DNA of 64,000 nt from NCBI RefSeq assembly GCF_029892285.1, contig NZ_JARXVM010000003.1, positions 248,001 to 312,000 on the forward strand, given 5' to 3'. Under the pieces are notes generated by a model, which made no database searches, was not told the origin of the DNA, and was given only the letters and a program-made list of their open reading frames with translations. The number at the start of each line of letters is the position of its first letter. The stretch's first letter is position 1. Both the position numbers and the translations under genes were made by a program. Of this stretch, positions 24,544-32,932 are shown in pieces. The DNA comes from Rhizobium sp. SG_E_25_P2 (GTDB taxonomy: Bacteria; Pseudomonadota; Alphaproteobacteria; Rhizobiales; Rhizobiaceae).

Positions 24544-25554
24544 TCAGCCAGCCACGCCGATATCGGACGTGACGCTCCCTTTGAGCAACTGCGCCAGATT
24601 CTCCTCACGAGCGGGCCCGAAGGTGAATTCCTCTGTCGAAGCGCCGAGTTCATCCCAGAACTCCAGGCCGTCGCCGTTGGCCGCAGAGAGCAGCCAGCGC
24701 GCGGCTCCACTTTCCACCTGCGTGGCATAGGCCGTTCCAGCCGGAATGTTGGCGAAGTCGCCGGCGGAAAGCACATGAGCCTCGCCATTCAGCGACAGGG
24801 ACAGCGTGCCGGAGAGCAGGTAGAGGTTTACATGGGTGTGCACGTGGCGGATAGCGGGCATCGATGCCCCCTGACCGGCTTCAATCGTGCGGATATCCGT
24901 GACGCCGTCGCAGAGCGATCGCGGTAGAACCTGCGTCGACAGGTGTCCGGCAAGGCGGTGACGTTGCCCATATCCCGCCTGCAGCACATAGGACTGGCGG
25001 CCGCCTGGAAGCGCACGATCCGTAGTGTCGCCCGAGCTGACATCCGCATAGATCTGCTCGGGAACACGCATCACGCCATAGCGCTGCATACTCATGCCCA
25101 TACGAGAAAAGTCGAAGGGATGGTTTTCCGGGGGCAAGCCAGGTTCGGCCCACTCACTGCCGGCGCTGCCAAAGAAACCTTCCCATCCGCCCGGCGCGAC
25201 GATTCCGAAGAACTGCGTGCGTGGTGCGACCGACTGATAGGAATGCACGTCGTTGGGTGGCACGAAGGCGAAATCGCCTTCCGTCAGAATACGCGACTTA
25301 CCGTTGGCCCAGATACGCAACCGGCCACGGGTGCAGAACCAGGTGTCGTATTCCCGCTCGTGATAGTGCAGCGGGATCGGCTGGCGGTCGAGCGTTGCTT
25401 CGCAGACGACAGCGCCATAGCCGCCATTCGTTTCCTCGCGACCAGCCAGAACATGGACGACCTGGCCAGCGACATTGAAGGTTTCACCCTCACCCTGGCG
25501 GAGCACATAGGCGACCGCCTGCTTCGGCAAGGATTTAGTTTTAGCTTTTGTCAT
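24544..25554 (-). CDS. Bicupin dioxygenase, quercetin 2,3-dioxygenase-like
   Basis: Two-cupin metalloprotein of 336 residues. The first cupin (about 25-150) has PLHYHEREYDTWFCTRGRL (His, His, Glu ligands) and PNDVHSYQS (His). The second (about 215-310) has IRHVHTHVNLYLLSGTL and ANIPAGTAYATQ. The arrangement matches bacterial quercetinase/pirin-like bicupins that cleave the flavonol ring with release of CO. The second cupin lacks the final His (AGTAYA), so only the N-terminal site may be fully competent. Last gene of the six-gene minus-strand operon, 19 bases behind the esterase. Start ATG 25554 has AGGAGGACAG upstream. Flavonol or another enol is a reasonable but unproven substrate. Confidence 0.8.
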   Translation of the reverse strand: MTKAKTKSLPKQAVAYVLRQGEGETFNVAGQVVHVLAGREETNGGYGAVVCEATLDRQPIPLHYHEREYDTWFCTRGRLRIWANGKSRILTEGDFAFVPPNDVHSYQSVAPRTQFFGIVAPGGWEGFFGSAGSEWAEPGLPPENHPFDFSRMGMSMQRYGVMRVPEQIYADVSSGDTTDRALPGGRQSYVLQAGYGQRHRLAGHLSTQVLPRSLCDGVTDIRTIEAGQGASMPAIRHVHTHVNLYLLSGTLSLSLNGEAHVLSAGDFANIPAGTAYATQVESGAARWLLSAANGDGLEFWDELGASTEEFTFGPAREENLAQLLKGSVTSDIGVAG

Positions 25555-25573
25555 CTCTGTCCTCCTGGAGTTT

Positions 25574-26368
25574 TCAAGCCTTGATGCTGCGTTCGAAGAA
25601 GCGCAGCAGGGACGGCGCAAGCCGTGCCGAATGGCTGCCGGCGACATCGGGGCCATCCTCGGAAAACCACAGATGCCCAGCATCCGGAAATTCGAGGGCC
25701 GTGACGGGATATCCCGCCTGACGCAGCGCATCGGCAAAAGTCGAAGACTGCTGCGGCGACACGTCCCGGTCGACATGGCCCCAGCAAAGAAAGACTGGCA
25801 TCGATCGGGTTTCGGTGATCTGCCGCAACGGGGACGCCATGTGGTAAAGCAGCGGGTCGGAGAACAGCCTCTTGCCCAGCATGATTTCCGTCTTGTCCGG
25901 CGCCGTCACGCTGTTGACAGCCTGATCCGCCTGCCAGTGCGCCATCAGGTCATAGACCCCGTAGATACCGGCAAATGCCTTGGGCTGCGGGCAATTGAAG
26001 GCGGTGGAGAGGCTGACCAGCGCGCCGAGATGGCCGCCAGCCGAGACCCCGAGCACTCCGATCCGCTGCGGATCAATACGATGACCGAGGCCATGGTCCG
26101 AAAAATAGCGCAGGCCCGCCGCTACATCCTCGGCATTGCCTGGATAAGCCGGCGCGCCGGCGGTTGCACGCCGATAGTCGATGCTGGCAAAGGCAAAGTC
26201 CCGCTCGGCGAGATACCGGCCCCAGGCATTCAGCGCGCCGCGATGCCCCCGAACCCAGCCGCCGCCGGATACGGCCAGGATCAGTGGAAACGGACCATCA
26301 CCTGCCGGAACATGAAGATCCGCCTGTAGCGGTTCTCCGACGGCGCCGGGATAGCTGATCGTCTTCAT
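25574..26368 (-). CDS. Alpha/beta-hydrolase esterase (dienelactone-hydrolase/BD-FAE-like)
   Basis: Serine hydrolase of 264 residues. The oxyanion region is ILAVSGGGWVRGHR, the nucleophile elbow GVLGVSAGGHLGAL, Asp in CWGHVDRDVSPQQ and His in PDAGHLWF. This HGGG-like, GxSxGG pattern fits carboxylesterases of the hormone-sensitive lipase/BD-FAE groups. It may hydrolyse a depside, an aryl ester or a ring-cleavage ester in this operon. The ATG at 26368 is supported by GGAAAGGCG; an open extension to 26413 would overlap the upstream gene. Cytoplasmic, no signal peptide. Confidence 0.85.
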   Translation of the reverse strand: MKTISYPGAVGEPLQADLHVPAGDGPFPLILAVSGGGWVRGHRGALNAWGRYLAERDFAFASIDYRRATAGAPAYPGNAEDVAAGLRYFSDHGLGHRIDPQRIGVLGVSAGGHLGALVSLSTAFNCPQPKAFAGIYGVYDLMAHWQADQAVNSVTAPDKTEIMLGKRLFSDPLLYHMASPLRQITETRSMPVFLCWGHVDRDVSPQQSSTFADALRQAGYPVTALEFPDAGHLWFSEDGPDVAGSHSARLAPSLLRFFERSIKA

Positions 26369-26409
26369 ATGCTTCGCCTTTCCGCTGCCAGAGGGATCGT
26401 GTCGGCCGC

Positions 26410-27255
26410 TCACGCTTCCTGTGCGATCGGGTTGCGCAGGATGCCGAGCTTGTCGATTTCGACCTCTACGATGTCGCCCGGTTTCATCCAGAGCGGCGGA
26501 TTGCGCTTGGCGCCGACACCGCCCGGCGTGCCGGATGCGATGACGTCGCCCGCTTCCAGCCGTGTGAAGCTCGAGCAGTATTCGATCTGACGCGCGATAT
26601 CGAAAATCATCTGACCAAAGGTCGCCTCCTGCACCACTTCGCCATTGAGGCGCGTCTGGATGCGAAGATCATCGAGCGGACCCAGCTCCTCCGGCGTCAT
26701 CATCCAAGGGCCGAAAGCGCCCGTATCCGGAAAATTCTTGCCCGGGATGAACTGGTGCGTATGGCGCTGAAAGTCGCGTATACTGCCGTCGTTGTAGCAG
26801 GCGAAGCCGGCAATGTGGCCGAGGGCATCTTCGCGCGAGATATAGCGGCCGGGCTTGCCGATGATGACGGCGAGTTCGCCTTCATAGTCCAGCTCGGTGG
26901 AAACCTTCGGCCGTATGATCGGCTTCATATGACCGGTCTGGCTGTTGGAATAGCGGGCAAAGATCGTCGGGTGCTCGACTTCTGAACGGCCCGTTTCCTT
27001 GCGGTGCATCTCGTAGTTCAGGCCGACACAGAGGATCTTGTCGGGGTTCGGAATGACGGGCAGCCATTCGATCTCGGAGAGCGGAAAGGCCGCAGCCTTG
27101 GCCGTCGCATCTGCGACGCCGGCCAATCCGGCGGTCACGGCCGCCTTGAGATCGGCATAGTGGCCGGCCATGACAGCGCCTGCATCGTGAAAAGTCTCGC
27201 CTTCGATCACGCCCCAGGTGGTGCGTCCGGCGATGTTGACGGTAGAGAGTCTCAT
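26410..27255 (-). CDS. FAH-family hydrolase (acylpyruvase-like)
   Basis: FAH-superfamily enzyme of 281 residues with every catalytic landmark: ILCVGLNYEMHRKE, the metal motif LDYEGELAVIIGK (E-x-E), GFACYNDGSIRDFQR, PGKNFPDTGAFGPWM and VIASGTPGGVGAKRNPP. It closely fits the YcgM/FAHD1 type that cleaves acylpyruvates or tautomerises oxo-acids. Placed after the monooxygenase and VOC dioxygenase genes, it most likely hydrolyses the ring-cleavage product to pyruvate or fumarate plus an acid. Clearly intact in contrast to the protein at 4521. Confidence 0.92.
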   Translation of the reverse strand: MRLSTVNIAGRTTWGVIEGETFHDAGAVMAGHYADLKAAVTAGLAGVADATAKAAAFPLSEIEWLPVIPNPDKILCVGLNYEMHRKETGRSEVEHPTIFARYSNSQTGHMKPIIRPKVSTELDYEGELAVIIGKPGRYISREDALGHIAGFACYNDGSIRDFQRHTHQFIPGKNFPDTGAFGPWMMTPEELGPLDDLRIQTRLNGEVVQEATFGQMIFDIARQIEYCSSFTRLEAGDVIASGTPGGVGAKRNPPLWMKPGDIVEVEIDKLGILRNPIAQEA

Positions 27256-27296
27256 GAGCTTACTCCTTCAAATGGGATGGCCGGACCTTTGGCGTC

Positions 27297-28874
27297 TCAG
27301 GCAAGACGCGCGACAAGATCCTGTATGTGTTGTCGAAGAGCATTGAGGTCGGCGGCGGCAGCGAACACGTAGTGATCCGGACGCACGAGGGCTGCTACGG
27401 CGCCCTGCCGATCAAACCAATTGGCAAGCACACTATCCTTTTCCCGCAGCGCTGCTGCATCCGCAGCATCCGCGCCCTGCGGAGCGACAGCAAGAACAGT
27501 CAGCCCCTCCATCGCAGCGGCCAGCGCCTTGCCTTCCGTCTGCGTGAGATAGCGACCGTCCAGCACAAGCCGCCAGCTGGCGCCGGTAAAATGATCAAGA
27601 AGCCGGCTCTCGCCGTTTTTGAGGATCGCCGGCTGCGGGAAAAGCAGGCCGCGCGCTGGCGTACCCTCCGCAGCAATCAGCCCCTCTTCGATCGGAGGCA
27701 CGATCTCCTGGCGGGTGATCACCAGCGGCTGTCCGCCGCCTTCGGCCAGAATTCGGGCATCGCGGTCATCGGCCGCATCGACATCGCGTTCGCAGATTGC
27801 CTGGCCGATCGCCTTGATCCTGCCCGTCAGCGTCTTCACATGCCGCTTGCGCTCTTGCGTATAGGTCGACAGCAGGCTTTCGTGCGACTGTCCTTTGAGA
27901 ATGCGATCGAGCCGCCAGATCAGGTTGGAGACGTCGCGCAGGCCCTGACACATGCCCTGACCGATAAACGGCGGTTGCTGATGGGCGGCGTCGCCGGCTA
28001 TCACGACCCGACCCTTCTGCCAGTCGTCCGCCACCAGCGCATGGAAGCGATAGGCAGCAGCCCGCCACAACTCTCCGTCTTCAGGCGTCAGCCACCGAGA
28101 CAAAAGCTTCCAGACATTCTCCGGCATGGCCATCTCTCGCGGATCTTCACCCGGCAAAAGCATGATTTCCCAGCGACGGTGGTTTTTCGGCCCCATGACG
28201 AAACTCGCCGGGCGCGCCGGATCGCAGAACTGCGCGGAAGTCTTGGGAAGTTTAGCAAGGCCCTGATCATTGACGAGCACGTCGATGACGAGCCATGGTT
28301 CGTCAAAGATCAGGTCCTCAAGCTTGATGCCGGCAAGGTCGCGTACGCGGCTCGATGCCCCGTCACAGCCAATCAGATGGCGGGCGGCGACCTTCCGGGT
28401 CTCGCCCGAGGCATCCTTCAGCGTCGCGATGACCTCGTCCTTTCGGATGTCGAGGTCAACCATTTCAGCGCCGAGTGAAACCGTGACGCAATCGAAGCTC
28501 TCGGCGTGGCTGCGCAAAACAGCCTCGACCGGCGGCTGGGTGAAGACCATGCTTGGCGTGTAGCCGAGCGGATAGGGTTCCGGCACCATGTCGATGCGAC
28601 GGATGAGCTGACCCCTGGCGCCAAAGTGCTGCGAGGCGGTGAAGGGCGCGATATAGGGCATCACTTGCTCAGCCACGCCCATATTGTCGAAGTGGCGCAG
28701 GATTTCATGGTCGATCGCGATGGCGCGCGGCTTGTCATAGATATCGGTCAGCCGGTCGACGACCAGGGTGGAATGGCCGCGCGCGCCCAGCATGCCGGCG
28801 GCAACAGCGCCCGCGGGGCCGAAACCGACGACCAGCACATCATAACGGTCTGTGATTGAAGTCTCGTTGGTCAC
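27297..28874 (-). CDS. FAD monooxygenase, MhpA-like (3-(3-hydroxyphenyl)propionate hydroxylase type)
   Basis: Flavoprotein hydroxylase of 526 residues, the length of MhpA. It has VVGFGPAGAVAAGMLGARG (FAD Rossmann), LIGCDGASSRVR (DG motif), VVIAGDAAHQQPPFIGQGMCQGLRD (the PPFxGQGM signature of MhpA/PheA-like enzymes) and a C-terminal thioredoxin-like domain ending VRPDHYVFAAA. It would ortho-hydroxylate a phenolic acid with NADH and O2 to a catechol, which the neighbouring VOC enzyme could cleave. The most likely start is GTG 28874 with GAGG upstream. Downstream of the VOC gene by 33 bases. Confidence 0.92.
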   Translation of the reverse strand: MTNETSITDRYDVLVVGFGPAGAVAAGMLGARGHSTLVVDRLTDIYDKPRAIAIDHEILRHFDNMGVAEQVMPYIAPFTASQHFGARGQLIRRIDMVPEPYPLGYTPSMVFTQPPVEAVLRSHAESFDCVTVSLGAEMVDLDIRKDEVIATLKDASGETRKVAARHLIGCDGASSRVRDLAGIKLEDLIFDEPWLVIDVLVNDQGLAKLPKTSAQFCDPARPASFVMGPKNHRRWEIMLLPGEDPREMAMPENVWKLLSRWLTPEDGELWRAAAYRFHALVADDWQKGRVVIAGDAAHQQPPFIGQGMCQGLRDVSNLIWRLDRILKGQSHESLLSTYTQERKRHVKTLTGRIKAIGQAICERDVDAADDRDARILAEGGGQPLVITRQEIVPPIEEGLIAAEGTPARGLLFPQPAILKNGESRLLDHFTGASWRLVLDGRYLTQTEGKALAAAMEGLTVLAVAPQGADAADAAALREKDSVLANWFDRQGAVAALVRPDHYVFAAAADLNALRQHIQDLVARLA

Positions 28875-28907
28875 AATCAAGCCTCTGCAAAACGGAAGAC
28901 GGGGGCG

Positions 28908-29801
28908 TCAGGCGCCGGAAAACCCGATGGAAATCTGTGCCTTCTTGCAGGCATCGCTCTTGGGTGGCGCTATCCCCCAATGATCTGTCCGGCCAGGCGG
29001 CCAGACCCATTCGTCCGGTCCCTTCACGCGGTAGCTCGCGTCCACTTGCAGAACTTCCGCCGTGTATTCGATCACGACACCCATCGGGTCGATGAAATAG
29101 GCGAACACATTGTCGCCAGGGCCATGGCGACCGACACCCCAGCCGATCGGATAACCCTTGTCGATGACGAGACCTGAGCCTCGCATCACCGACTCAAGGT
29201 CCGGCATCAGAAAGGCGATGTGGTTCAGGCCATGGGACGCGGCGTCGGCCAGCACAACGGCATGGTGATCGTTGTTGCAACTGAGGAAGGCCATCATCTT
29301 CGAACGATCGGTCAGACGGAAGCCGAGCACGGTTCGATAGAAGTCGGACAGGGCTTCGATATCGGCGCTGTTGATGTTGACATGCGCCAGTCGCTGCACC
29401 CGGTTCGGCACAACACGCGCGTCCTTGCGGCGGTCGCCATGGACGAATTCCAGCACCGAACCCTGTGGCTCACGAATGACAAAACGCTCACCGCCCGACG
29501 GCGCATCCGCAGGTCCAGGCGCGCGAAACACGGCGCAGCCCGCCTGCACGGCCTTGTCGAACAGGTCGGCGAGATCCTCGACGGAGCGAACACGGAAGCT
29601 GATCTTGCGCAGTTCCGACCGTTCGCTCTGCTTCAGTTCGAGAACGTGAAAATCGTCACCCGTCGCAGCCAGAAACACCTTGTCCCCCACCTCGGCGACC
29701 ACCTCCAGCCCCCAGACACGGGTATAGAAGTCGATCGAAGCGGAAAGGTCAGGCGTGCCGATCTCGACACTGCGCAGCGCGGTTACGGGAAAGTCGGTCA
29801 T
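28908..29801 (-). CDS. Two-domain VOC extradiol dioxygenase
   Basis: Ring-cleavage dioxygenase of 297 residues with two VOC modules. Expected metal ligands in the C-terminal module are His in RLAHVNINS, His in GLNHIAFLM and Glu in GVVIEYTAEV. These fit type I extradiol enzymes related to catechol/biphenyl-diol 2,3-dioxygenase. Its ATG overlaps the stop of the amidohydrolase gene (ATGA), so translation is coupled and the start is well fixed. Combined with the MhpA-like hydroxylase and FAH hydrolase downstream, it defines a hydroxylation, meta-cleavage, hydrolysis sequence for an aromatic acid. Confidence 0.9.
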   Translation of the reverse strand: MTDFPVTALRSVEIGTPDLSASIDFYTRVWGLEVVAEVGDKVFLAATGDDFHVLELKQSERSELRKISFRVRSVEDLADLFDKAVQAGCAVFRAPGPADAPSGGERFVIREPQGSVLEFVHGDRRKDARVVPNRVQRLAHVNINSADIEALSDFYRTVLGFRLTDRSKMMAFLSCNNDHHAVVLADAASHGLNHIAFLMPDLESVMRGSGLVIDKGYPIGWGVGRHGPGDNVFAYFIDPMGVVIEYTAEVLQVDASYRVKGPDEWVWPPGRTDHWGIAPPKSDACKKAQISIGFSGA

Positions 29802-30859
29802 GTCGAACACGTCTCCTCATCCAGTCCCAGAAAGTTCAGTGCATTGCGGAAGACCAGAGCCTCACGCAGGTCCTCGTCGTCATACGCCTCCGCGATACGG
29901 CTGATCGGATCGCTTTCGCGAAAGTTGAACGGATAGTCGGTGCCGATCATCACCCGGTCCTCGCCAAACACCGAAACGACCCGGCGTAGCATGTCCCGAT
30001 CAAACACAAGCCCATCGACATAGAGCTTCCGCGCCACCTCTGACGGCCGAGCCGGCATGCTGTCACCGATGGCCGCGAACACCTGACGGCCCTGCTCAAG
30101 CCTGGGCAGAAGCGATGCGAAGGTTCCGCCGCCATGGCTGAAGGCGATGCGCAGTTCCGGAAATTTGGCAAGCAGTCCACCGGTGATGACCGAGGCGACG
30201 GCAAACCCGACATCGCTCGGATAGGCCAGCACCTGCTGCAGCGGCGCCGGGCCGACGAGCCGATCCATGCCGGCCGGGCGCACCGCATGCACGAAGACAG
30301 CGACACCGAGCCGCTCAACCTCGGCAAAAAACGGATGAAATCGGGGATCTCCGATCGGCACGCCATTGATGTTGCTACCGATCTCGACGCCACGGAAGCC
30401 CAACTCAACGACGACGCGGTGGAGCTCGGCAATGGCAAGATCGAGGTCCTGCATGGGTAGACCACCGAAACCGACGAAACGCCCGCCTCCGTGCCGGACC
30501 ATATCGGCAATCACATCATTGACATGGCGCACCAGATCTCGGGCTGCGCCTACCACGATCCAATAGCCGAAAAGCTCCGGCATCGGAGACAGCGCCTGCA
30601 CGGCAATGCCGGCGCGATCCATCTCCTCGATCCGCCGCTCTGCAACCCAGCAGGCATCGCTGATTGTACGGTAAGGTTTCTGATCGATCACGACCGTAGC
30701 ATGACAAGCCTCGGCTGGCGTCATTGAAGGCCAACCGGCAACAACCCCACCACCGGGGGGAGACGGAAATTGCGAGGGCGCCACATGGCAATGCACGTCG
30801 ATGCCGACGCAGCCGCACGCGCTCCTCCACCGTCTTGCCATGCCTGCGCCTTGGCTCAT
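29798..30859 (-). CDS. Amidohydrolase-2 family decarboxylase/hydrolase (ACMSD-like)
   Basis: Metal-dependent amidohydrolase-fold protein of 353 residues. Metal ligands appear as H23-x-H25 (DVHCHVAP), His in VFVHAVRP, His in IAFSHGGGTF and Asp in GTDYPFNF. The family includes 2-amino-3-carboxymuconate-6-semialdehyde decarboxylase and gamma-resorcylate decarboxylase, so non-oxidative decarboxylation of an aromatic or muconic acid is the best guess; hydrolysis is possible. The ATG at 30859 is well placed behind GGAGGAG; the longer open frame up to 31009 would run through the promoter. First gene of the six-gene operon, divergent from the GntR regulator. Confidence 0.88.
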   Translation of the reverse strand: MSQGAGMARRWRSACGCVGIDVHCHVAPSQFPSPPGGGVVAGWPSMTPAEACHATVVIDQKPYRTISDACWVAERRIEEMDRAGIAVQALSPMPELFGYWIVVGAARDLVRHVNDVIADMVRHGGGRFVGFGGLPMQDLDLAIAELHRVVVELGFRGVEIGSNINGVPIGDPRFHPFFAEVERLGVAVFVHAVRPAGMDRLVGPAPLQQVLAYPSDVGFAVASVITGGLLAKFPELRIAFSHGGGTFASLLPRLEQGRQVFAAIGDSMPARPSEVARKLYVDGLVFDRDMLRRVVSVFGEDRVMIGTDYPFNFRESDPISRIAEAYDDEDLREALVFRNALNFLGLDEETCST

Positions 30860-30915
30860 TTTCGTCTCCTCCATGGCCTTCTTGATAATGTGCAAAATAC
30901 TCCCCGTAAAGGCAT

Positions 30916-30956
30916 AATTTATAAATTTTGTGACTTCGGCGAGTCGTGTATATAAA
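30916..30956 (+). promoter_or_regulatory. Sigma70-like promoter of the GntR gene with abutting palindrome
   Basis: TTGTGA (30928-30933), 17-base spacer, TATAAA (30951-30956). A perfect 12-base palindrome AATTTATAAATT (30916-30927) touches the -35 box and is a candidate operator between the divergent GntR and amidohydrolase operons. Confidence 0.6.
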
Positions 30957-30986
30957 AGCTTGAGGTAAGTGGGGAACGACACAAAC

Positions 30987-31691
30987 ATGGATGCGGCAAA
31001 CAGGGGCACGGACAGCCCGGCAACGCGTGCGACAAGCGTCTATGAACGCCTCAAGGCGGACATCCTTTCGGCTACGCTCGAACCTGGTCGCAAACTTCAG
31101 CTGCGCTTTCTCATGGAGCACTACGATGCGGGACAAACGCCGCTTCGCGAAGCATTGAACCGCCTCTCGACGGAAGATCTTGTCATCGGCAAGGAACAGC
31201 GTGGTTTCTTCGTCAAACCCATCAGCCTGGAGGAACTGGGCGAGCTAACGAAGACCCGGTGTTGGGTCGAGGGTCTGGCGCTGCGCGAATCCATGACCAA
31301 TGCGGGCCCGGCCTGGGAAGAAGCTTTGCTCGTCGCTCATCACCGGCTCGACCGCGCGCCGCGATCGCTCGATCCGGAACGCTTCGAAAGCAATCCGGAA
31401 TGGGAACGTCTGCACCATGCATTTCACGTCCAGCTCATCGGCGGCTGTGCATCGCGTCCGCTCATCGCTTTCTGCGAACAGCTGGCGGACCAGTTGAACC
31501 GTTACCGCGCGCTCTCCAGCCGCAAGGCATTTCGCGTTCGCAAGGTCAGCCAGGAGCATGCCGATATCTTGGCCGCGGTTCTCGCCCATGACTGCGAGAA
31601 GGCCGTTGCCTTGCTGCAGCGTCATTTCGAGCGGACCGCCGAGGTCATTAGGACGGATCTGGAAAACGGATCGGTCGCAGGACCTGGTTAG
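30987..31691 (+). CDS. GntR-family regulator, FCD subfamily
   Basis: Regulator of 234 residues. The N-terminal winged helix is SVYERLKADILSATLEPGRKLQLRFLMEHYDAGQTPLREALNRLSTEDLVI (the PLREAL recognition helix is diagnostic). The C-terminal FCD ligand domain contains WERLHHAFHVQLIGGC and a final QEHADILAAVLAHDCEKAVALLQRH, with the metal-coordinating histidines usual for this class. ATG 30987 is preceded by GGGGAA; a GTG at 30969 is possible. Divergent from the phenolic-degradation operon, which it probably represses until an organic-acid inducer binds. Confidence 0.92.
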   Translation: MDAANRGTDSPATRATSVYERLKADILSATLEPGRKLQLRFLMEHYDAGQTPLREALNRLSTEDLVIGKEQRGFFVKPISLEELGELTKTRCWVEGLALRESMTNAGPAWEEALLVAHHRLDRAPRSLDPERFESNPEWERLHHAFHVQLIGGCASRPLIAFCEQLADQLNRYRALSSRKAFRVRKVSQEHADILAAVLAHDCEKAVALLQRHFERTAEVIRTDLENGSVAGPG

Positions 31692-32018
31692 TCAACGGCC
31701 GCTTATCAGAAGATGTTGATGCATGGCTGGCTGCATTCCGGCCCGGCGTGCGGAACGCGCGTGGCGCAGGACCTGGCAAATACCTGCCATCTTTGATCGG
31801 AACCATTGCGCTCAGTGGCGTCTGCCGATCCACAAGATCTTCCATGACCGCTGCGGCAGGACGGGAATGTTTTCTGGAACGATGATTGCTGGACATGCGC
31901 AATCTCGCCTGATCCTTGGCAAAGACGGTATGGGCATTGTTCCTCCATGCAGACAACCGCGACTGATTCAGCAAGTCAAATCTTTATTGCCTAGGTCTTC
32001 ACCCGATTGCCCTGAACC
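31692..32018. other. Gene-free stretch between the GntR and cold-shock loci
   Basis: Open frames exist on both strands (for example 31723-32076 plus, 31706-31948 minus), but their products are Arg/Pro/Cys-rich, show no family resemblance and lack ribosome-binding sites. I see no gene, repeat or RNA here. Confidence 0.4.
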
Positions 32019-32052
32019 AAAGGTTGACAAACCTTTTGATGACCAATATAAA
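32019..32052 (+). promoter_or_regulatory. Strong sigma70 promoter of the cold-shock gene
   Basis: TTGACA (32024-32029), 17-base spacer, TATAAA (32047-32052). The -35 box lies inside an inverted repeat AAAGGTT-GACA-AACCTTT (32019-32036). Transcription would start near 32059, giving a leader of about 135 bases, as is typical of csp genes whose 5' UTR senses temperature. Confidence 0.75.
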
Positions 32053-32195
32053 GGGCAATCGATATTTTGCTGTTGAGCTTTGGTTATAGCGCGTTTGGCA
32101 CCGCGCCCTGAACGAACCTTCCCTTTAAAGCATCGCTACACTATCCACTGCGCATTCGCGCGGTGGTCTCATCTATTGCTACGAAAGGGTTTATC

Positions 32196-32405
32196 ATGAC
32201 CACTGGCACAGTAAAATGGTTCAATTCCACCAAGGGCTTCGGCTTCATTCAGCCTGACAACGGCGGCCCGGACGCATTCGTCCACATCTCTGCCGTTGAA
32301 CGCGCTGGCATGCGCGAAATCGTTGAAGGCCAGAAGATCGGCTACGACATGGAGCGCGACAATAAGTCGGGCAAGATGTCGGCCTGCAATCTTCAAGCAG
32401 CCTGA
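32196..32405 (+). CDS. cspA: Cold-shock protein, CspA family
   Basis: RNA chaperone of 69 residues. The sequence TGTVKWFNSTKGFGFIQPDNGG (in two short blocks, RNP1 KGFGFI and RNP2 DAFVHISAVERAG) is the OB-fold cold-shock domain, and the length is standard. It acts in the cytoplasm by melting mRNA structure. Start ATG 32196 with GAAAGGG upstream. Preceded by a strong promoter and long leader and followed by a small conserved gene behind a terminator, an arrangement often seen in rhizobia. Several csp paralogs usually exist, so the symbol denotes the family. Confidence 0.96.
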   Translation: MTTGTVKWFNSTKGFGFIQPDNGGPDAFVHISAVERAGMREIVEGQKIGYDMERDNKSGKMSACNLQAA

Positions 32406-32468
32406 TCCGGAATCAGCTTTCCTCTGACCACGGATGTACTGGCAGTGCGAGAGCGCGAGACCAATGAA

Positions 32469-32496
32469 GGTCAGGCAATTTGCCTGGCCTTTTTTT
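32469..32496 (+). terminator. Intrinsic terminator after the cold-shock gene
   Basis: GGTCAGGC-AATTT-GCCTGGCC (one G-U pair) followed directly by seven T. A textbook Rho-independent terminator, partly leaving read-through to the small gene downstream. Confidence 0.92.
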
Positions 32497-32539
32497 ATGC
32501 CTCACTCGCAGCCGAGCAGGACTGCAGACGGGAGACTTC

Positions 32540-32815
32540 ATGACGCGAGAAGCAGCAGAACTTCAGGCGATCAACACAGCCTGGCAGATCGCCATTCAGG
32601 AGATCCTCAGAGTGGTTGTGCGCGATATGTACATGACCGGTGACGAACCGGCCTTCAGGTCGCGGGTCAAGCGGATCGAGGAAACAGCCGTCGAAAGCAT
32701 CTATTCAGGCTTGGTGCTGCGTGGCGCCGATGAATGGACGCAAGTCCTGGTCAAGGAAAAAGCCAGCAACTTTGTAACCACGCTTCTAACGTCGTTTACC
32801 TACGACAAAGTGTGA
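32540..32815 (+). CDS. Small conserved hypothetical protein downstream of csp
   Basis: 91-residue soluble, mostly helical protein: MTREAAELQAINTAWQIAIQEILRVV, then EPAFRSRVKRIEETAVESIYSG. GGGAGA precedes the ATG. Comparable small genes follow csp genes in rhizobia by my recollection, but no function is known. Located after the csp terminator, so expression may come from csp read-through or an own promoter not obvious here. No signal peptide or membrane segment. Confidence 0.65.
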   Translation: MTREAAELQAINTAWQIAIQEILRVVVRDMYMTGDEPAFRSRVKRIEETAVESIYSGLVLRGADEWTQVLVKEKASNFVTTLLTSFTYDKV

Positions 32816-32932
32816 AGAGTGTCCTGAGTCCCAGTTTCGCGACGATATGCGGGCGTACAGAGTAAGTGTTTTTCATGGATGAAAGCGCGGCTTGGGGACA
32901 GTATGGGAAAGCCCAACAAACACTCGATTCGG

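Noticed and set aside
31723-32076. Possible 117-residue gene
   Set aside because: No ribosome-binding site, Cys/Arg/Pro-rich product, and it runs into the csp promoter.
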